Source of the DNA: Candidatus Latescibacterota bacterium
GTDB lineage: Bacteria > Latescibacterota > UBA2968 > UBA8231
Length of the DNA stretch: 33,490 bases
Direction of reading: 5' to 3'
NCBI GenBank assembly: GCA_009691525.1
Contig: SICG01000031.1
Span: 1 to 33,490, forward strand
In this document: positions 1 to 7,640 of the stretch, one piece after another
How the letters are laid out: every line of letters begins with the position of its first letter
How positions within the stretch are numbered: the first letter of the stretch is position 1
Made by a program: the position numbers and the translations under genes
Notes under the pieces: model-generated
Database searches by the model: none
The model's input: the letters and a program-made list of their open reading frames with translations, nothing else
What the model was told of the DNA's origin: nothing

Positions 1-203
1 ACCTGGTGCTTGCTGATCTGGCTCAACCCCGCCGGGTTGGAAAACAGCGCATCCCCGTTGTCGGCCACCGCCACGAAACTGTTGCCCAGCGCCGCCGAAC
101 GCGCGCCCGCACCCAAGTGCTGGATGTTCACCACCGCCTCGGCAGACCACGCGCCACAGACGAGGATGCTCAGGGCTGCCCACACTTTCATTTTTCTCTG
201 CAT
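1..203 (-). CDS. PorV/PorQ-like outer-membrane beta-barrel protein (partial, N-terminus only)
   Basis: Only the first 67 or so residues are present; the gene runs off the left edge. The start is ATG at 203, preceded by GGAGG with 8 nt spacing; an in-frame ATG at 191 lies too far from that site. Residues 1-23 look like a Sec signal peptide (basic MQRKMK, hydrophobic core, AEA near the cleavage site). The mature part has the conserved opening of the PorV/PorQ/UPF0164 family: GAGARSAALGNSFVAVADN, then LFSNPAGLSQ. In known T9SS systems PorV is the outer-membrane shuttle that carries cargo from the translocon to the attachment complex, but relatives in this family also include unrelated OM barrels. 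The link to T9SS is inferred from this motif plus the sorting domain on the protein at 25640-27772. The barrel itself is not in the window. Confidence 0.65.
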   Translation of the reverse strand, partial: MQRKMKVWAALSILVCGAWSAEAVVNIQHLGAGARSAALGNSFVAVADNGDALFSNPAGLSQISKHQ

Positions 204-248
204 CAGGCTATCCTCCTTCGCCAAAAGCATGCACCTCACTTTCCCTTT

Positions 249-277
249 AATATACATTCAAGATCGGCTTGCACCAA
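249..277 (-). promoter_or_regulatory. Candidate promoter of the PorV-like gene
   Basis: Read on the minus strand: TTGGTG (-35, 272-277), 17 nt, TATATT (-10, 249-254). This is upstream of the SD and ATG at 203, giving a leader of about 40 nt. The match is by eye only. Confidence 0.35.
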
Positions 278-354
278 CCTGAACCATCGCCCCTCAAGGT
301 CTGGCCCACCGGGACCTACCGAACCGGCTTATCTCCCCCTCGAACCCGAACCAA

Positions 355-384
355 TTGGAAAAAATCAGCCGGTTTGCTTATTAT
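355..384 (+). promoter_or_regulatory. Candidate promoter of the Usp-EIIA gene
   Basis: TTGGAA (355-360), 18 nt, TATTAT (379-384). Transcription would begin near 391, leaving a leader of about 9 nt before the ATG at 400, with no room for a Shine-Dalgarno site. Confidence 0.4.
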
Positions 385-399
385 TGGCCTTTAACAGCC

Positions 400-1689
400 A
401 TGTCGTCTGCCCAATCAGATCTCCGCATTCTGGTGCCCCTTGAACACCCGGGGGAGGAAACTCCATTGGTGCGCCTGGCGGCCACCCTGGCCGCTTCCCG
501 CAAGGGCCTGCTCCACCTAACCCATATCCGCACCCCGGACACCAGACCAGTCCCCAATGCCCCCCAACTGCTCGAAGAGGCTGCCCGCCTGGCCGGCGAG
601 GAAGGTGTTTGTGCCTTCCCCCACCTCGCTGAAGGTAGGAGCGTCACCGAGGAAGTCCAAGAGGCCGTGCGGCGCTGGAACTGCAATATGATGGTCATGG
701 GCTGGTACCGCCCCTTGGGAAAGGATGCCGTGTTGGGGGCTCAGAATCGCGCCTTGACCAAGGCGGTGGACGTGGACACCCTGATCTTCAGGGTAGGAGA
801 ATACCGCCCGGCCAAACGCATCCTGGTGCCGACTGGAGGCGGCGCGCACTCGGTGGTCGGCCTGCAGATCGCCCACGACCTGAGCCGGGCCTGGGGTGCC
901 GAGTTGCAGATCGTGCGCATCGCCCGCGACCGACAATGCCAGCCAGATGACCCGCTGCTGCGCCGCTACTGTGCGCAGTTGCATCAAGAAACCCTGCTGC
1001 GCTTGCACCTGCTCGACATCGACGCCCCCGTGACCATCATCCCCTCCAGGGACGTGATCTCCCCCATCGTCGCCAGCACCCGCCCCCATGACCTGGTGGT
1101 CCTGGGTGCCTCCAATGACTGGCGCCAGGATGAATACCTGGCCGGCTCCATTCCCGACGATATCGCCACCCAGATCCCCAACCCGGTGCTCATGGTGCGC
1201 GCCCACCACAGCCAGGAACTCAACCTCAGCAATGTGTTCTGGGAGCACACGATCCGCCTTGGGATGCGCCCGAAGGACAAGTGGGATGCCATCACCCAGT
1301 TGGTCGATACCCTCGTCGAGGAACGCCAGGTGCCCACCGCGCTGCGCCAGACCGTGCTCGATGCCGCCCTGGCGCGCGAGCAAAAATCCTCCACCGCCCT
1401 GGGCCACATGACGGCCATCCCCCACGCCCCCATCCCCGATCTGCCGGCCATCATCGGGGCCCTGGGCATCTGCCCAGAAGGGGTGGATTTTGGCAGCCCG
1501 GATGGCCAGCCGGTGAACTTCATCTTCTTGTTACTGACCCCACAGCAGAATTACTGCAATTACATACCCGTCCTCGCCCAGATCGCCTCCCTGATGCGCA
1601 TCAGCCGCATGCGGCCCGCCTTTCTGGCTTGCCAGACCCCGGCTGAGGCCAAGGCCCTGCTCACACATCCAGAGAAACCCCTGAGTTGA
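400..1689 (+). CDS. Tandem universal stress protein fused to a PTS EIIA (type 2, PtsN-like) domain
   Basis: 429 aa, probably cytoplasmic. Residues about 8-130 and 138-265 are two UspA-like alpha/beta domains (RILVPLEHPGEE; then AKRILVPTGGG and LVVLGAS...LAGSIPDDIA). Residues about 285-425 match the fructose/nitrogen-type EIIA fold: TALGHMTAIPHAPIPDLP around the phospho-acceptor His342, then DFGSPDGQPVNFIFLLLTP. His342 is in the normal context (AIPHA), so phosphotransfer from an HPr/NPr-like partner is plausible. No EIIB, EIIC or HPr gene is visible here. I chose ATG 400; the longer frame could only start at a TTG (355) that coincides with the predicted -35 box. The stop codon overlaps the ppx start by one base (TGATG), so the two are probably translationally coupled. 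Usp and EIIA domains also occur attached to CPA-type antiporters in other bacteria; here they are a free-standing protein. Confidence 0.8.
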   Translation: MSSAQSDLRILVPLEHPGEETPLVRLAATLAASRKGLLHLTHIRTPDTRPVPNAPQLLEEAARLAGEEGVCAFPHLAEGRSVTEEVQEAVRRWNCNMMVMGWYRPLGKDAVLGAQNRALTKAVDVDTLIFRVGEYRPAKRILVPTGGGAHSVVGLQIAHDLSRAWGAELQIVRIARDRQCQPDDPLLRRYCAQLHQETLLRLHLLDIDAPVTIIPSRDVISPIVASTRPHDLVVLGASNDWRQDEYLAGSIPDDIATQIPNPVLMVRAHHSQELNLSNVFWEHTIRLGMRPKDKWDAITQLVDTLVEERQVPTALRQTVLDAALAREQKSSTALGHMTAIPHAPIPDLPAIIGALGICPEGVDFGSPDGQPVNFIFLLLTPQQNYCNYIPVLAQIASLMRISRMRPAFLACQTPAEAKALLTHPEKPLS

Positions 1690-2618
1690 TGAGCCATTCC
1701 CCTGAGCCCATCCAGGCCGTCATCGACCTGGGGACCCACACTGCTTTGATGGTCACCGGCCGGCGACTCGCAGACGGCAAGATGGAGGTCCTGGACGATG
1801 CCCACGCCATCGCTCGCCTGGGCAAGGGGGTGGACGCCCAACGCCGCATCTCGGCCGAAACCATGGACCGCGTATGCCGGCTGCTCGCCCAGTACCGGGA
1901 GCGCGCCCTCGGCTTGGGCGCCGAACGGGTCCGGGCCTTTGGCACCTCGGCCCTGCGCGATGCGGCCAACAAGGCCGAATTCATCGCCCGGGTTCGACAG
2001 GATGCGGGGTTGGAATTGGTGGAGGTCTCGGGCAGCGAAGAGGCCGGCCTCACCTTTCGCGGCGCTGCTTTTGGCCTACAGTTGCCCCCCCGGTATGCGG
2101 TCATTGATATCGGCGGCGGGTCGACCGAACTGGCCTTAGGCAGCGGACTTGAGGTGGAGCAGTCGGTTTCGGTGGATGTGGGCGCAGTCCGGGTGACTGA
2201 ACGTTGTTTTCCGCAGCTTCCGCCCACCCCCGACCAGGTGGCAAGGGCCACCGACATGATCGGCGCGGCCCTGAGTCGGCTCTTTCCGTACCCCCCGGAC
2301 CTGCCCTTGGTTGGGGTGGCCGGCACCGTCACCACCCTAGGGGCCATCGATTTAGGCGTTCCCCGTTTCAACGCCGAGGAACTCAACGGCCATTTCCTGA
2401 GCCTGACGCAGGTCGAGGAATGGTCGGCCCAGCTCCTGTCATTACCGGTGGACGAGATCCGCCTTATCCCCCAGGTCCATGAGCAGCGCGCCGATATTAT
2501 CGGGGCTGGTGCCCTCATCCTCCGCCTGGCCCTGGCCCACCTGGGTTGCCCGGGGTTGACCGTCTCCACCCGCGGCATCCGCTACGGGCTGTTACTGCGA
2601 GAGCTGGCCGCGGACTAG
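1689..2618 (+). CDS. ppx: Exopolyphosphatase / pppGpp phosphohydrolase family protein (Ppx/GppA)
   Basis: 309 aa, the short two-lobe form of the family without the C-terminal HD-like extension of E. coli Ppx. The ASKHA actin-like fold is shown by the N-terminal phosphate loop AVIDLGTHTALMV (residues 10-22) and the second phosphate motif AVIDIGGGSTELALG in the middle; VAGTVTTLGA follows, and the C-terminal STRGIRYGLLL is typical. Family members cleave terminal phosphate from polyphosphate and/or pppGpp; which substrate is used cannot be read here. The first residue is the ATG at 1689 that overlaps the stop of the Usp-EIIA gene, so the pair is one operon. The 3' end overlaps the convergent bcp stop by 4 nt. 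Confidence 0.88.
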   Translation: MSHSPEPIQAVIDLGTHTALMVTGRRLADGKMEVLDDAHAIARLGKGVDAQRRISAETMDRVCRLLAQYRERALGLGAERVRAFGTSALRDAANKAEFIARVRQDAGLELVEVSGSEEAGLTFRGAAFGLQLPPRYAVIDIGGGSTELALGSGLEVEQSVSVDVGAVRVTERCFPQLPPTPDQVARATDMIGAALSRLFPYPPDLPLVGVAGTVTTLGAIDLGVPRFNAEELNGHFLSLTQVEEWSAQLLSLPVDEIRLIPQVHEQRADIIGAGALILRLALAHLGCPGLTVSTRGIRYGLLLRELAAD

Positions 2619-3079
2619 GCCTTGCCGCCCAGGCTGGCCAGCACTTCTTCCACATGGCCTTCCACCTTGACCTTGCGCCATTCCTCGATCAGCAGACCCT
2701 GCTCGTCGATGAGGAAGGTGGAACGCTCAACCCCCATGAACTTCCTGCCGTACATACTCTTCTCCTTCCACACCCCATACGCCTCGAGGGCCAGATGCTC
2801 GGGGTCAGCCAGCAGCAGGAAGCCCAGGCCAAATTTGTCTCTGAAGCGCTGATGGCTCTCCACGGAATCCGGGCTGATGCCCATCACCACAGCCCCCGCC
2901 TTTTTGAGCGGCGCCTGCGCGTCGCGGAAATCGCAGGACTCCTTGGTGCAGCCGGGGGTGTCGTCCTTGGGATAGAAATACAGCACCACCTTTTTACCCC
3001 TGAAATCCGCCAGTTTGACGGCCTGGCCCTGGGCATTGGCCAACGAGAACGCCGGGGCCTTTTTCCCGATCTGGGTCAT
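2615..3079 (-). CDS. bcp: Thiol peroxidase, Bcp/PrxQ-type peroxiredoxin
   Basis: 154 aa, full family length. Reduces hydroperoxides using thioredoxin. The peroxidatic cysteine is C44 in PKDDTPGCTKESCDF and the resolving cysteine is C49, the spacing of the PrxQ/BCP class with an intramolecular disulfide in one helix. F-x-GVERSTFLID near residue 120 is the conserved active-site-side strand. A clear GAGGAGGAG Shine-Dalgarno site lies just before ATG 3079. It follows thiL on the same strand with a gap of about 50 nt, so the two may be co-transcribed. Confidence 0.93.
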   Translation of the reverse strand: MTQIGKKAPAFSLANAQGQAVKLADFRGKKVVLYFYPKDDTPGCTKESCDFRDAQAPLKKAGAVVMGISPDSVESHQRFRDKFGLGFLLLADPEHLALEAYGVWKEKSMYGRKFMGVERSTFLIDEQGLLIEEWRKVKVEGHVEEVLASLGGKA

Positions 3080-3129
3080 CGCTCCTCCTCAATGGGTTCG
3101 GGTGGAATCAAACCACTGCATTACGCCTT

Positions 3130-4170
3130 TTATATTTCTTTGTCCCTACTGGTAAAATGGTCCCATCCACGGGCGCGGAGCAGACGGCTTAAGCCGCTCT
3201 CGCCTTCGATCTCCAGGCAATCGCGTTCTGGAGTGATCACCCCCACCTGGTGCACGGGCGCCTGGTTCACCCCAGCTATACGCCGCTTTGCTGCCTCGAC
3301 CTGCTCCGGGGCGCAGGTCACGATCAACTCGTAGTCGTCACTGGGGCCCAGGAACCATCGCACCGGATCCTCCCCCCATTTTGCGGTCGCCGCACGCAGG
3401 GCCGGGCTGAGGGGCAACTGCGCTGCCCATAACCGGGCTCCCACGCCGCTGGCGGCGCACAGATTCCCCAGATCCCCGAGGAACCCATCGCTGGTGTCAA
3501 TGGCCGCACTCACCACTCTATCTCCCGCCATAGCCCGGCCCTCGCCCACCCTTGGCATCGGGCTGGTATATGCCTGCACCAGGGGGTGGTCCTCCAACCC
3601 CCCATCCTGGCCGCGCTCTTGCAGCAGGCGCAGGCCAGCCGCTGCCTGGCCTGGATACCCGGTGACGAGTATCGCCTGTCCCGGACTGGCCCCGCTGCGG
3701 CGCAGCGCCTGACCGGCAGGCACCTCTCCCATCAGGGTGATGGAGATGAACTGGCTGCCATCAACCTGGGTCATGTTCCCGCCGACAATAGCGGCATCCC
3801 AGGGATTTAGGGCCGCGGCGAATCCTCGGTACCAGTTCTCGACATCCCCCACCAGGGTACTGCCCCGCAACCCCAGGGCCACGAGGGCATAACGCGGTTG
3901 TCCCCCCATGGCGGCGATATCGCTCAAGTTCACCGCCATGGCCCGCTTGCCCAACTGGAAGGCCGTTAGGTACTCGGACAGGTAGTGCCGGCCTTCGGCC
4001 AGCACATCGCAGGTAACCGCCCACTGGCACCCCGGTTGGGCCTGGAGCAAAGCCGCATCATCGCCAATGCCCAGACTCAAGCCTGGCGGTTGACATCCCT
4101 CCAGATCCAAGAGTCGACGGAGCCGGTCGATGAGCCCGAATTCCCCTATTTCCGCGATCTTTTTCTCCAC
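3130..4170 (-). CDS. thiL: Thiamine-monophosphate kinase
   Basis: 346 aa. ThiL phosphorylates thiamine monophosphate to thiamine pyrophosphate in the cytoplasm. Signature segments from the N-terminus: IGEFGLIDRL, the Mg-ATP binding GIGDDAALL (34-42), TCDVLAEGRHY, NLSDIAAMGG (81-90), IVGGNMTQ, AIDTSDGFLGDL and the C-terminal GPSDDYELIVT. The start is GTG 4170, with AAGGAG 5 nt upstream. A longer frame from ATG 4227 lacks homology in its extra 19 residues and begins upstream of the predicted promoter, so I rejected it. It is transcribed divergently from the YchF-like gene. No other thiamin gene is nearby. Confidence 0.92.
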   Translation of the reverse strand: MEKKIAEIGEFGLIDRLRRLLDLEGCQPPGLSLGIGDDAALLQAQPGCQWAVTCDVLAEGRHYLSEYLTAFQLGKRAMAVNLSDIAAMGGQPRYALVALGLRGSTLVGDVENWYRGFAAALNPWDAAIVGGNMTQVDGSQFISITLMGEVPAGQALRRSGASPGQAILVTGYPGQAAAGLRLLQERGQDGGLEDHPLVQAYTSPMPRVGEGRAMAGDRVVSAAIDTSDGFLGDLGNLCAASGVGARLWAAQLPLSPALRAATAKWGEDPVRWFLGPSDDYELIVTCAPEQVEAAKRRIAGVNQAPVHQVGVITPERDCLEIEGESGLSRLLRARGWDHFTSRDKEI

Positions 4171-4193
4171 TGCTCTCCTTCCGCGCTGCACCG

Positions 4194-4222
4194 AATATAC
4201 GATCCTCATTCGACCTCGGTAA
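4194..4222 (-). promoter_or_regulatory. Candidate promoter of thiL
   Basis: On the minus strand TTACCG (4217-4222), 17 nt, TATATT (4194-4199). It would put the transcript start near 4188, about 18 nt before the GTG start, with the SD site inside the leader. Confidence 0.35.
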
Positions 4223-4263
4223 GGCATGGTGCTGTTGCGCTGGCCTGCTCAGAGGGCGTTTTT

Positions 4264-4286
4264 ATCCTTTCCCCTCGCGAAAGGAT
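4264..4286 (+). promoter_or_regulatory. Hairpin covering the ribosome binding site of the YchF-like gene
   Basis: ATCCTTTC (4264-4271) and GAAAGGAT (4279-4286) form a perfect 8-bp stem with a 7-nt loop. The right arm contains the AAAGGA Shine-Dalgarno site, 8 nt before ATG 4294, so the folded RNA would hide it. There is no T-run after the stem, so it is not an intrinsic terminator. Confidence 0.55.
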
Positions 4287-4293
4287 ATCCCGC

Positions 4294-5340
4294 ATGAAAC
4301 TCGGTCTGGTCGGCTTTCCCCAGGTAGGCAAACGCACCCTTTTTCGCTTGCTCACCGGGCAAGAACTCAACAAGAGCGGCGTGGGGCTAGCCCGGGTCCG
4401 CGATCCCCGCTTCGACTGGCTGGTCCAGCTCTACCATCCGGCCAAGGCCACGCCGGCCCAACTCGAGTTCGCCTTGGTCTCGGACCTGGGGGAAAAGAGC
4501 AATACTGACGCCTTCAAGGCCCTCGAAAAGGTAGACGTGGTGTGCCACCTGGTTCGCGGCTTCGCCGACGATTCGGTTTTCCACCTGGCCGGATCGGTCG
4601 CCCCCGAACGCGATATCCGCCACCTGGAGGAGGAACTCCACCTTGCAGACCTGATCTTCATTGAAAAAAGAAGGGAACGCCTGCTGAAGGAGAGCAAGCT
4701 GAAGGGGGACGCCCAGAAGGCCGCCCAGGAAGAGGAACTGCTCGTCCGTTTCCAAACTCACCTAGAAGGAGGCAGTCCTCTGCGCAGCCTGTCGCTGTCT
4801 GAAGACGACGAAAAACTCATTGCCAGCTACCCTTTCCTCACACTCAAGCCAGTGCTCATCGTCCTCAATCTCGGCGAAGATCAGCTAGAGGACGCGGGTT
4901 TGGTCGAGCAGCTCAGAACCGCTTTTCCGGGCCAGGGGTACGAATGGGTGGCAGTTTCGGCGCGTATCGAGGAGGAATTAGCCCAGCTCGACGCCGAGGA
5001 GCGCCAGGCCTTCCTCAAGGAATTGGGGCAGGAGGAGCCGGCCCTCGACCGACTCACCCAGGTCTGTTACCAAGCGCTGGGCTTGATCTCCTTTTTCACC
5101 GTGGGTGAGGACGAGGTGCGGGCCTGGACCATCCGCCGCGGTTCCCTGGCCCCGCAGGCCGGGCGAGTCATCCATTCCGACATCGAACGGGGCTTTATTC
5201 GCGCTGAGGTGATGAGATACCAGGATCTCTTCGCGTTGGGCAGTGAACTGAAAATCAAGGAGGCGGGGAAAATGATGCAAAAAGGCCGCGACTACCAGGT
5301 GCAGGATGCGGATATTTTCCACTTCTTGTTCAAAGTCTGA
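4294..5340 (+). CDS. YchF-like (Obg family) P-loop protein with C-terminal TGS/DUF933 domain; divergent nucleotide site
   Basis: 348 aa, slightly shorter than typical YchF (about 363). The C-terminal domain is clearly YchF: AWTIRRGSLAPQAGRVIHSD, IERGFIRAEVMRYQDL, KEAGKMMQKGRDYQVQDADI and FHFLFKV. The N-terminus MKLGLVGFPQVGKRTLF aligns with the G1 loop, but the Ser/Thr that follows the P-loop lysine and binds magnesium is Arg14 (codon 4333-4335). The G3/switch region DIAGL...G found in YchF is replaced by LVSDLGEKSNTDAF. NLGED corresponds to the altered G4 motif (NVxED) that makes YchF prefer ATP. A central insert (about 115-165) is charged and probably coiled coil. It may still bind nucleotide weakly, or act as a ribosome-associated scaffold. 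Start ATG 4294 is supported by AAAGGA at 4280-4285. Confidence 0.82.
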   Translation: MKLGLVGFPQVGKRTLFRLLTGQELNKSGVGLARVRDPRFDWLVQLYHPAKATPAQLEFALVSDLGEKSNTDAFKALEKVDVVCHLVRGFADDSVFHLAGSVAPERDIRHLEEELHLADLIFIEKRRERLLKESKLKGDAQKAAQEEELLVRFQTHLEGGSPLRSLSLSEDDEKLIASYPFLTLKPVLIVLNLGEDQLEDAGLVEQLRTAFPGQGYEWVAVSARIEEELAQLDAEERQAFLKELGQEEPALDRLTQVCYQALGLISFFTVGEDEVRAWTIRRGSLAPQAGRVIHSDIERGFIRAEVMRYQDLFALGSELKIKEAGKMMQKGRDYQVQDADIFHFLFKV

Positions 5341-5349
5341 ACTGAGGAG

Positions 5350-5367
5350 CCGGAACTCAGCTTCCGG
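5350..5367. other. Small hairpin between two convergent genes
   Basis: CCGGAA (5350-5355), 6-nt loop, TTCCGG (5362-5367). It lies at the converging ends of the YchF-like gene and the GT2 gene and overlaps the last codons of the latter. There is no T-run on either strand, so if it ends transcription it does so weakly. Confidence 0.3.
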
Positions 5368-6532
5368 GGGCAGTTCCTCTCCTCCGCCCCCAGAGGTGCT
5401 TCCTGCCTTTCCAGGTGAACAGCCCTAGGCTGCCGAGCAGACCCGCCAGCACCAAGAAAAAGGGTTGCACCAGGGTCCACCAAGGGAAAAAACGCCGCAA
5501 ATCCCGACGGTTGAAAAAACCAGTGGCCCGCCAGCAGAGCATGCCTTCGGCCAGCACCTTCCCCCCCCAGACCACCCCGGCGCCCCGTGGGCTCAGCCCT
5601 CCCGTCAAAACCAAGAGCGGCGTGAGGGCCAGCAGCAGGTTGACGCTGAACGCCACGCCGATGTAGGCGAAAAAAACCGGATTCAGCAAGAGCTGATACG
5701 GGGCATTGGAGGCCCAGCGGGCCCGCTGCCCCAGCAAGGCGCTCCACGAGGCGGCGGCGGGATGGACCACGAAGGTATCAGGCGAGGTGGCAAAGGCGAT
5801 GCGCCCACCTCCATGCCGCCTGATCAGCTGCAGGAGCAGGACATCATCGCCGGAAGCGCGGTGTTGCACGGATCCGTACCCACCCACCTGGGTGAAGGCC
5901 TCGCGGCGAAAAGCCAGGTTTTGCCCCGAGGCCGCCAGGGCGCACCCTTGTCCAGCACTTCCCAAGGCCGCGCCCATCAAGTTGAGGAAGTCTATCGCTT
6001 CTAGCCCCCATCGCAGCCCTTTGGCCTCCCCCGATCTGCCGATCTGGGAAAAACCCACCACCATCTGCACCTCGGTTCCAAATTGGGCCGCCATGCCCGC
6101 CACCCAAGCGCAGGACACTTGGCAATCCCCGTCCGTGGTCAGGATGATCTGCCCCCTTGCCGCGGCAATTCCCTGGCTAAGGGCCGCCTTTTTCCCCAAG
6201 CCCGTCCCCCTCAGTAGACGCAGGCGCAGCGGACCACCGATGCTGGCCAGGACGCGGGCCGCAGTGTCATCGGCAGAGCCGTCATCGACCACGATCACCT
6301 CCAAGCACTGGGCCGGGTAGGTCTGCGCCGCCAACCCCTGCAGCAGGGTGTCGACGCGGCTCTCCTCGTCGCGCACCGCCACCACCACAGAGACCTGGGG
6401 GGTCCCCTGCCCAGTCGCCGGCTGCGGTGTTATGCCTCGCCAGAACCAGCAAAGGCCCAGGATATAGGCGGAGGTGACCAGAACCAACAGCGCCTGGAAG
6501 TCGGGCTGCCAGTCGCTCAGGAAGGTTTCCAT
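5357..6532 (-). CDS. Membrane-anchored family 2 glycosyltransferase
   Basis: 391 aa, inner membrane. One N-terminal helix (about 13-33) precedes a GT-A catalytic domain: PQVSVVVAVRDEESRV, EVIVVDDGSADDTA, the metal-binding TTDGDCQ (DxD-like), GDDVLLLQL (acceptor/catalytic ED region) and QRARWAS (the QxxRW motif of processive GT2 enzymes). Three hydrophobic segments follow between about 285 and 375. It is similar in plan to the GT2 at 7641-8723, so the two are likely paralogues. It is the last gene of the wzi-GT2-rSAM-GT2 operon, 18 nt after the rSAM stop. No Shine-Dalgarno site is evident before ATG 6532. Sugar donor and acceptor cannot be read. Confidence 0.87.
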   Translation of the reverse strand: METFLSDWQPDFQALLVLVTSAYILGLCWFWRGITPQPATGQGTPQVSVVVAVRDEESRVDTLLQGLAAQTYPAQCLEVIVVDDGSADDTAARVLASIGGPLRLRLLRGTGLGKKAALSQGIAAARGQIILTTDGDCQVSCAWVAGMAAQFGTEVQMVVGFSQIGRSGEAKGLRWGLEAIDFLNLMGAALGSAGQGCALAASGQNLAFRREAFTQVGGYGSVQHRASGDDVLLLQLIRRHGGGRIAFATSPDTFVVHPAAASWSALLGQRARWASNAPYQLLLNPVFFAYIGVAFSVNLLLALTPLLVLTGGLSPRGAGVVWGGKVLAEGMLCWRATGFFNRRDLRRFFPWWTLVQPFFLVLAGLLGSLGLFTWKGRKHLWGRRRGTAPGS

Positions 6533-6550
6533 GCGGGAGGGGGAAAAACG

Positions 6551-7618
6551 CTAACCGCGCAGCTCGTCGACCATCGAAAACATCCCGCGGTACCCCTCGG
6601 AACAGTTGCGGCACATGGGGATACCCAGGCGGTCGTCTAAAAGGCGCTGGCGGAAATCCATGTAGGCCCGACCCCGCCAGATTTGGCGGAAATCTCCGCC
6701 GGCAAAGGCCTTGCCCATCTCGAAGTCCACATCCTTGTCGAAACAGCAGGGCGCCACCGCGCCATTCCAGTTGACCATCGAGCTGTACCAGAGCACTTTG
6801 CAGCCACGGGCGGGCTGACCTTTGACTGCCAGTTCTCCCGCGGTCGAATCGTAACGGCGGAAGACTTCGCTGTCCGGCAGGAAAACCGCAGCCTCTTCCT
6901 GGGTGTAGACCTGGGCGGTCTTGACCAGGAACTTGTCCGCCCCCAGCTCGCGGGCCAGCCGCTCGGCTTCCTGCACTTCCCCTTGGTTGTGTTTAAAAAC
7001 GATGAATTGGAGGTTGACCAAGGGGGTGGTCCGGCCCAGGTCTTTCTTGGCCTGGGTCAGCAGGCGTACCCCGGTGAAGACTTTCTCGATCTTGCCTCCT
7101 ACCCGGTAGCGTTCGTAGGTCTCCTGGTCGACCCCGTCGAGGGAGACGATGATCTCGTCCAAACCGGCTTCTACCAGCGCACGGGCTTGCTCGGGGGTCC
7201 GGATATAATGGCCATTGGTGCTGGTGAGGGTGGGAATGCGCTTCTGGCGGGCATAACGCACCATCTCGGTGAAGCAGGGGTTGATGAAAGGCTCCCCCTG
7301 GTTCCACAACATTAACAGGATCAGCTTGTCGCCTACCTGGTCGATAAGGCGCTGAAAGTCCTGCAGGTCCATCTTGCCGCGCGGCCGGGTCATCTGACCG
7401 TTTCCAGATGGACAGAGGGGACACTTGAGGTTGCAGAAGTTGGTGGGCTCGACCATCAGCATAAAAGGCTGACCCCAGACCACCGGCCGACCGAGGATCC
7501 GCGACAGGCCCAAGGAGCTCAGGACCTTGGTGAAGTTCCACAGCCGTTTCCAGGAAAAGGCATACCCGTAGCGCTCTAGCAAACGTGGAATAACTTTGGG
7601 GCTTAGCAGAAACGCCAT
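6551..7618 (-). CDS. Radical SAM / SPASM domain protein
   Basis: 355 aa. The radical-SAM 4Fe-4S cluster ligands are C62, C66 and C69 in EPTNFCNLKCPLCPSG; NQGEPF is the GGEP-like SAM contact and STNGHYI, EIIVSLDGVDQETY are typical core strands. The C-terminal SPASM-type region has GCKVLWYSS, NGAVAPCCFDKD and PMCRNCSEGY, providing cysteines for at least one auxiliary cluster. Such enzymes mature peptides or modify small molecules. No precursor peptide gene is visible nearby, and flanking by two GT2 genes points to a modification of a sugar or lipid carrier, which is inference. GGAGG lies 3 nt before ATG 7618. Gaps to the neighbours are 22 nt and 18 nt on the same strand. Confidence 0.88.
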   Translation of the reverse strand: MAFLLSPKVIPRLLERYGYAFSWKRLWNFTKVLSSLGLSRILGRPVVWGQPFMLMVEPTNFCNLKCPLCPSGNGQMTRPRGKMDLQDFQRLIDQVGDKLILLMLWNQGEPFINPCFTEMVRYARQKRIPTLTSTNGHYIRTPEQARALVEAGLDEIIVSLDGVDQETYERYRVGGKIEKVFTGVRLLTQAKKDLGRTTPLVNLQFIVFKHNQGEVQEAERLARELGADKFLVKTAQVYTQEEAAVFLPDSEVFRRYDSTAGELAVKGQPARGCKVLWYSSMVNWNGAVAPCCFDKDVDFEMGKAFAGGDFRQIWRGRAYMDFRQRLLDDRLGIPMCRNCSEGYRGMFSMVDELRG

Positions 7619-7640
7619 TTTCCTCCCGGGGAAACAGACC

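Noticed and set aside
6-443. Plus-strand open frame over the left edge and the promoter region
   Set aside because: It is antisense to the PorV-like gene, then crosses AT-rich promoter sequence; no motif.
517-1425. 302-codon open frame antisense to the Usp-EIIA gene
   Set aside because: His/Gly/Asp-rich with no recognisable domain; the plus-strand frame has clear Usp and EIIA motifs.
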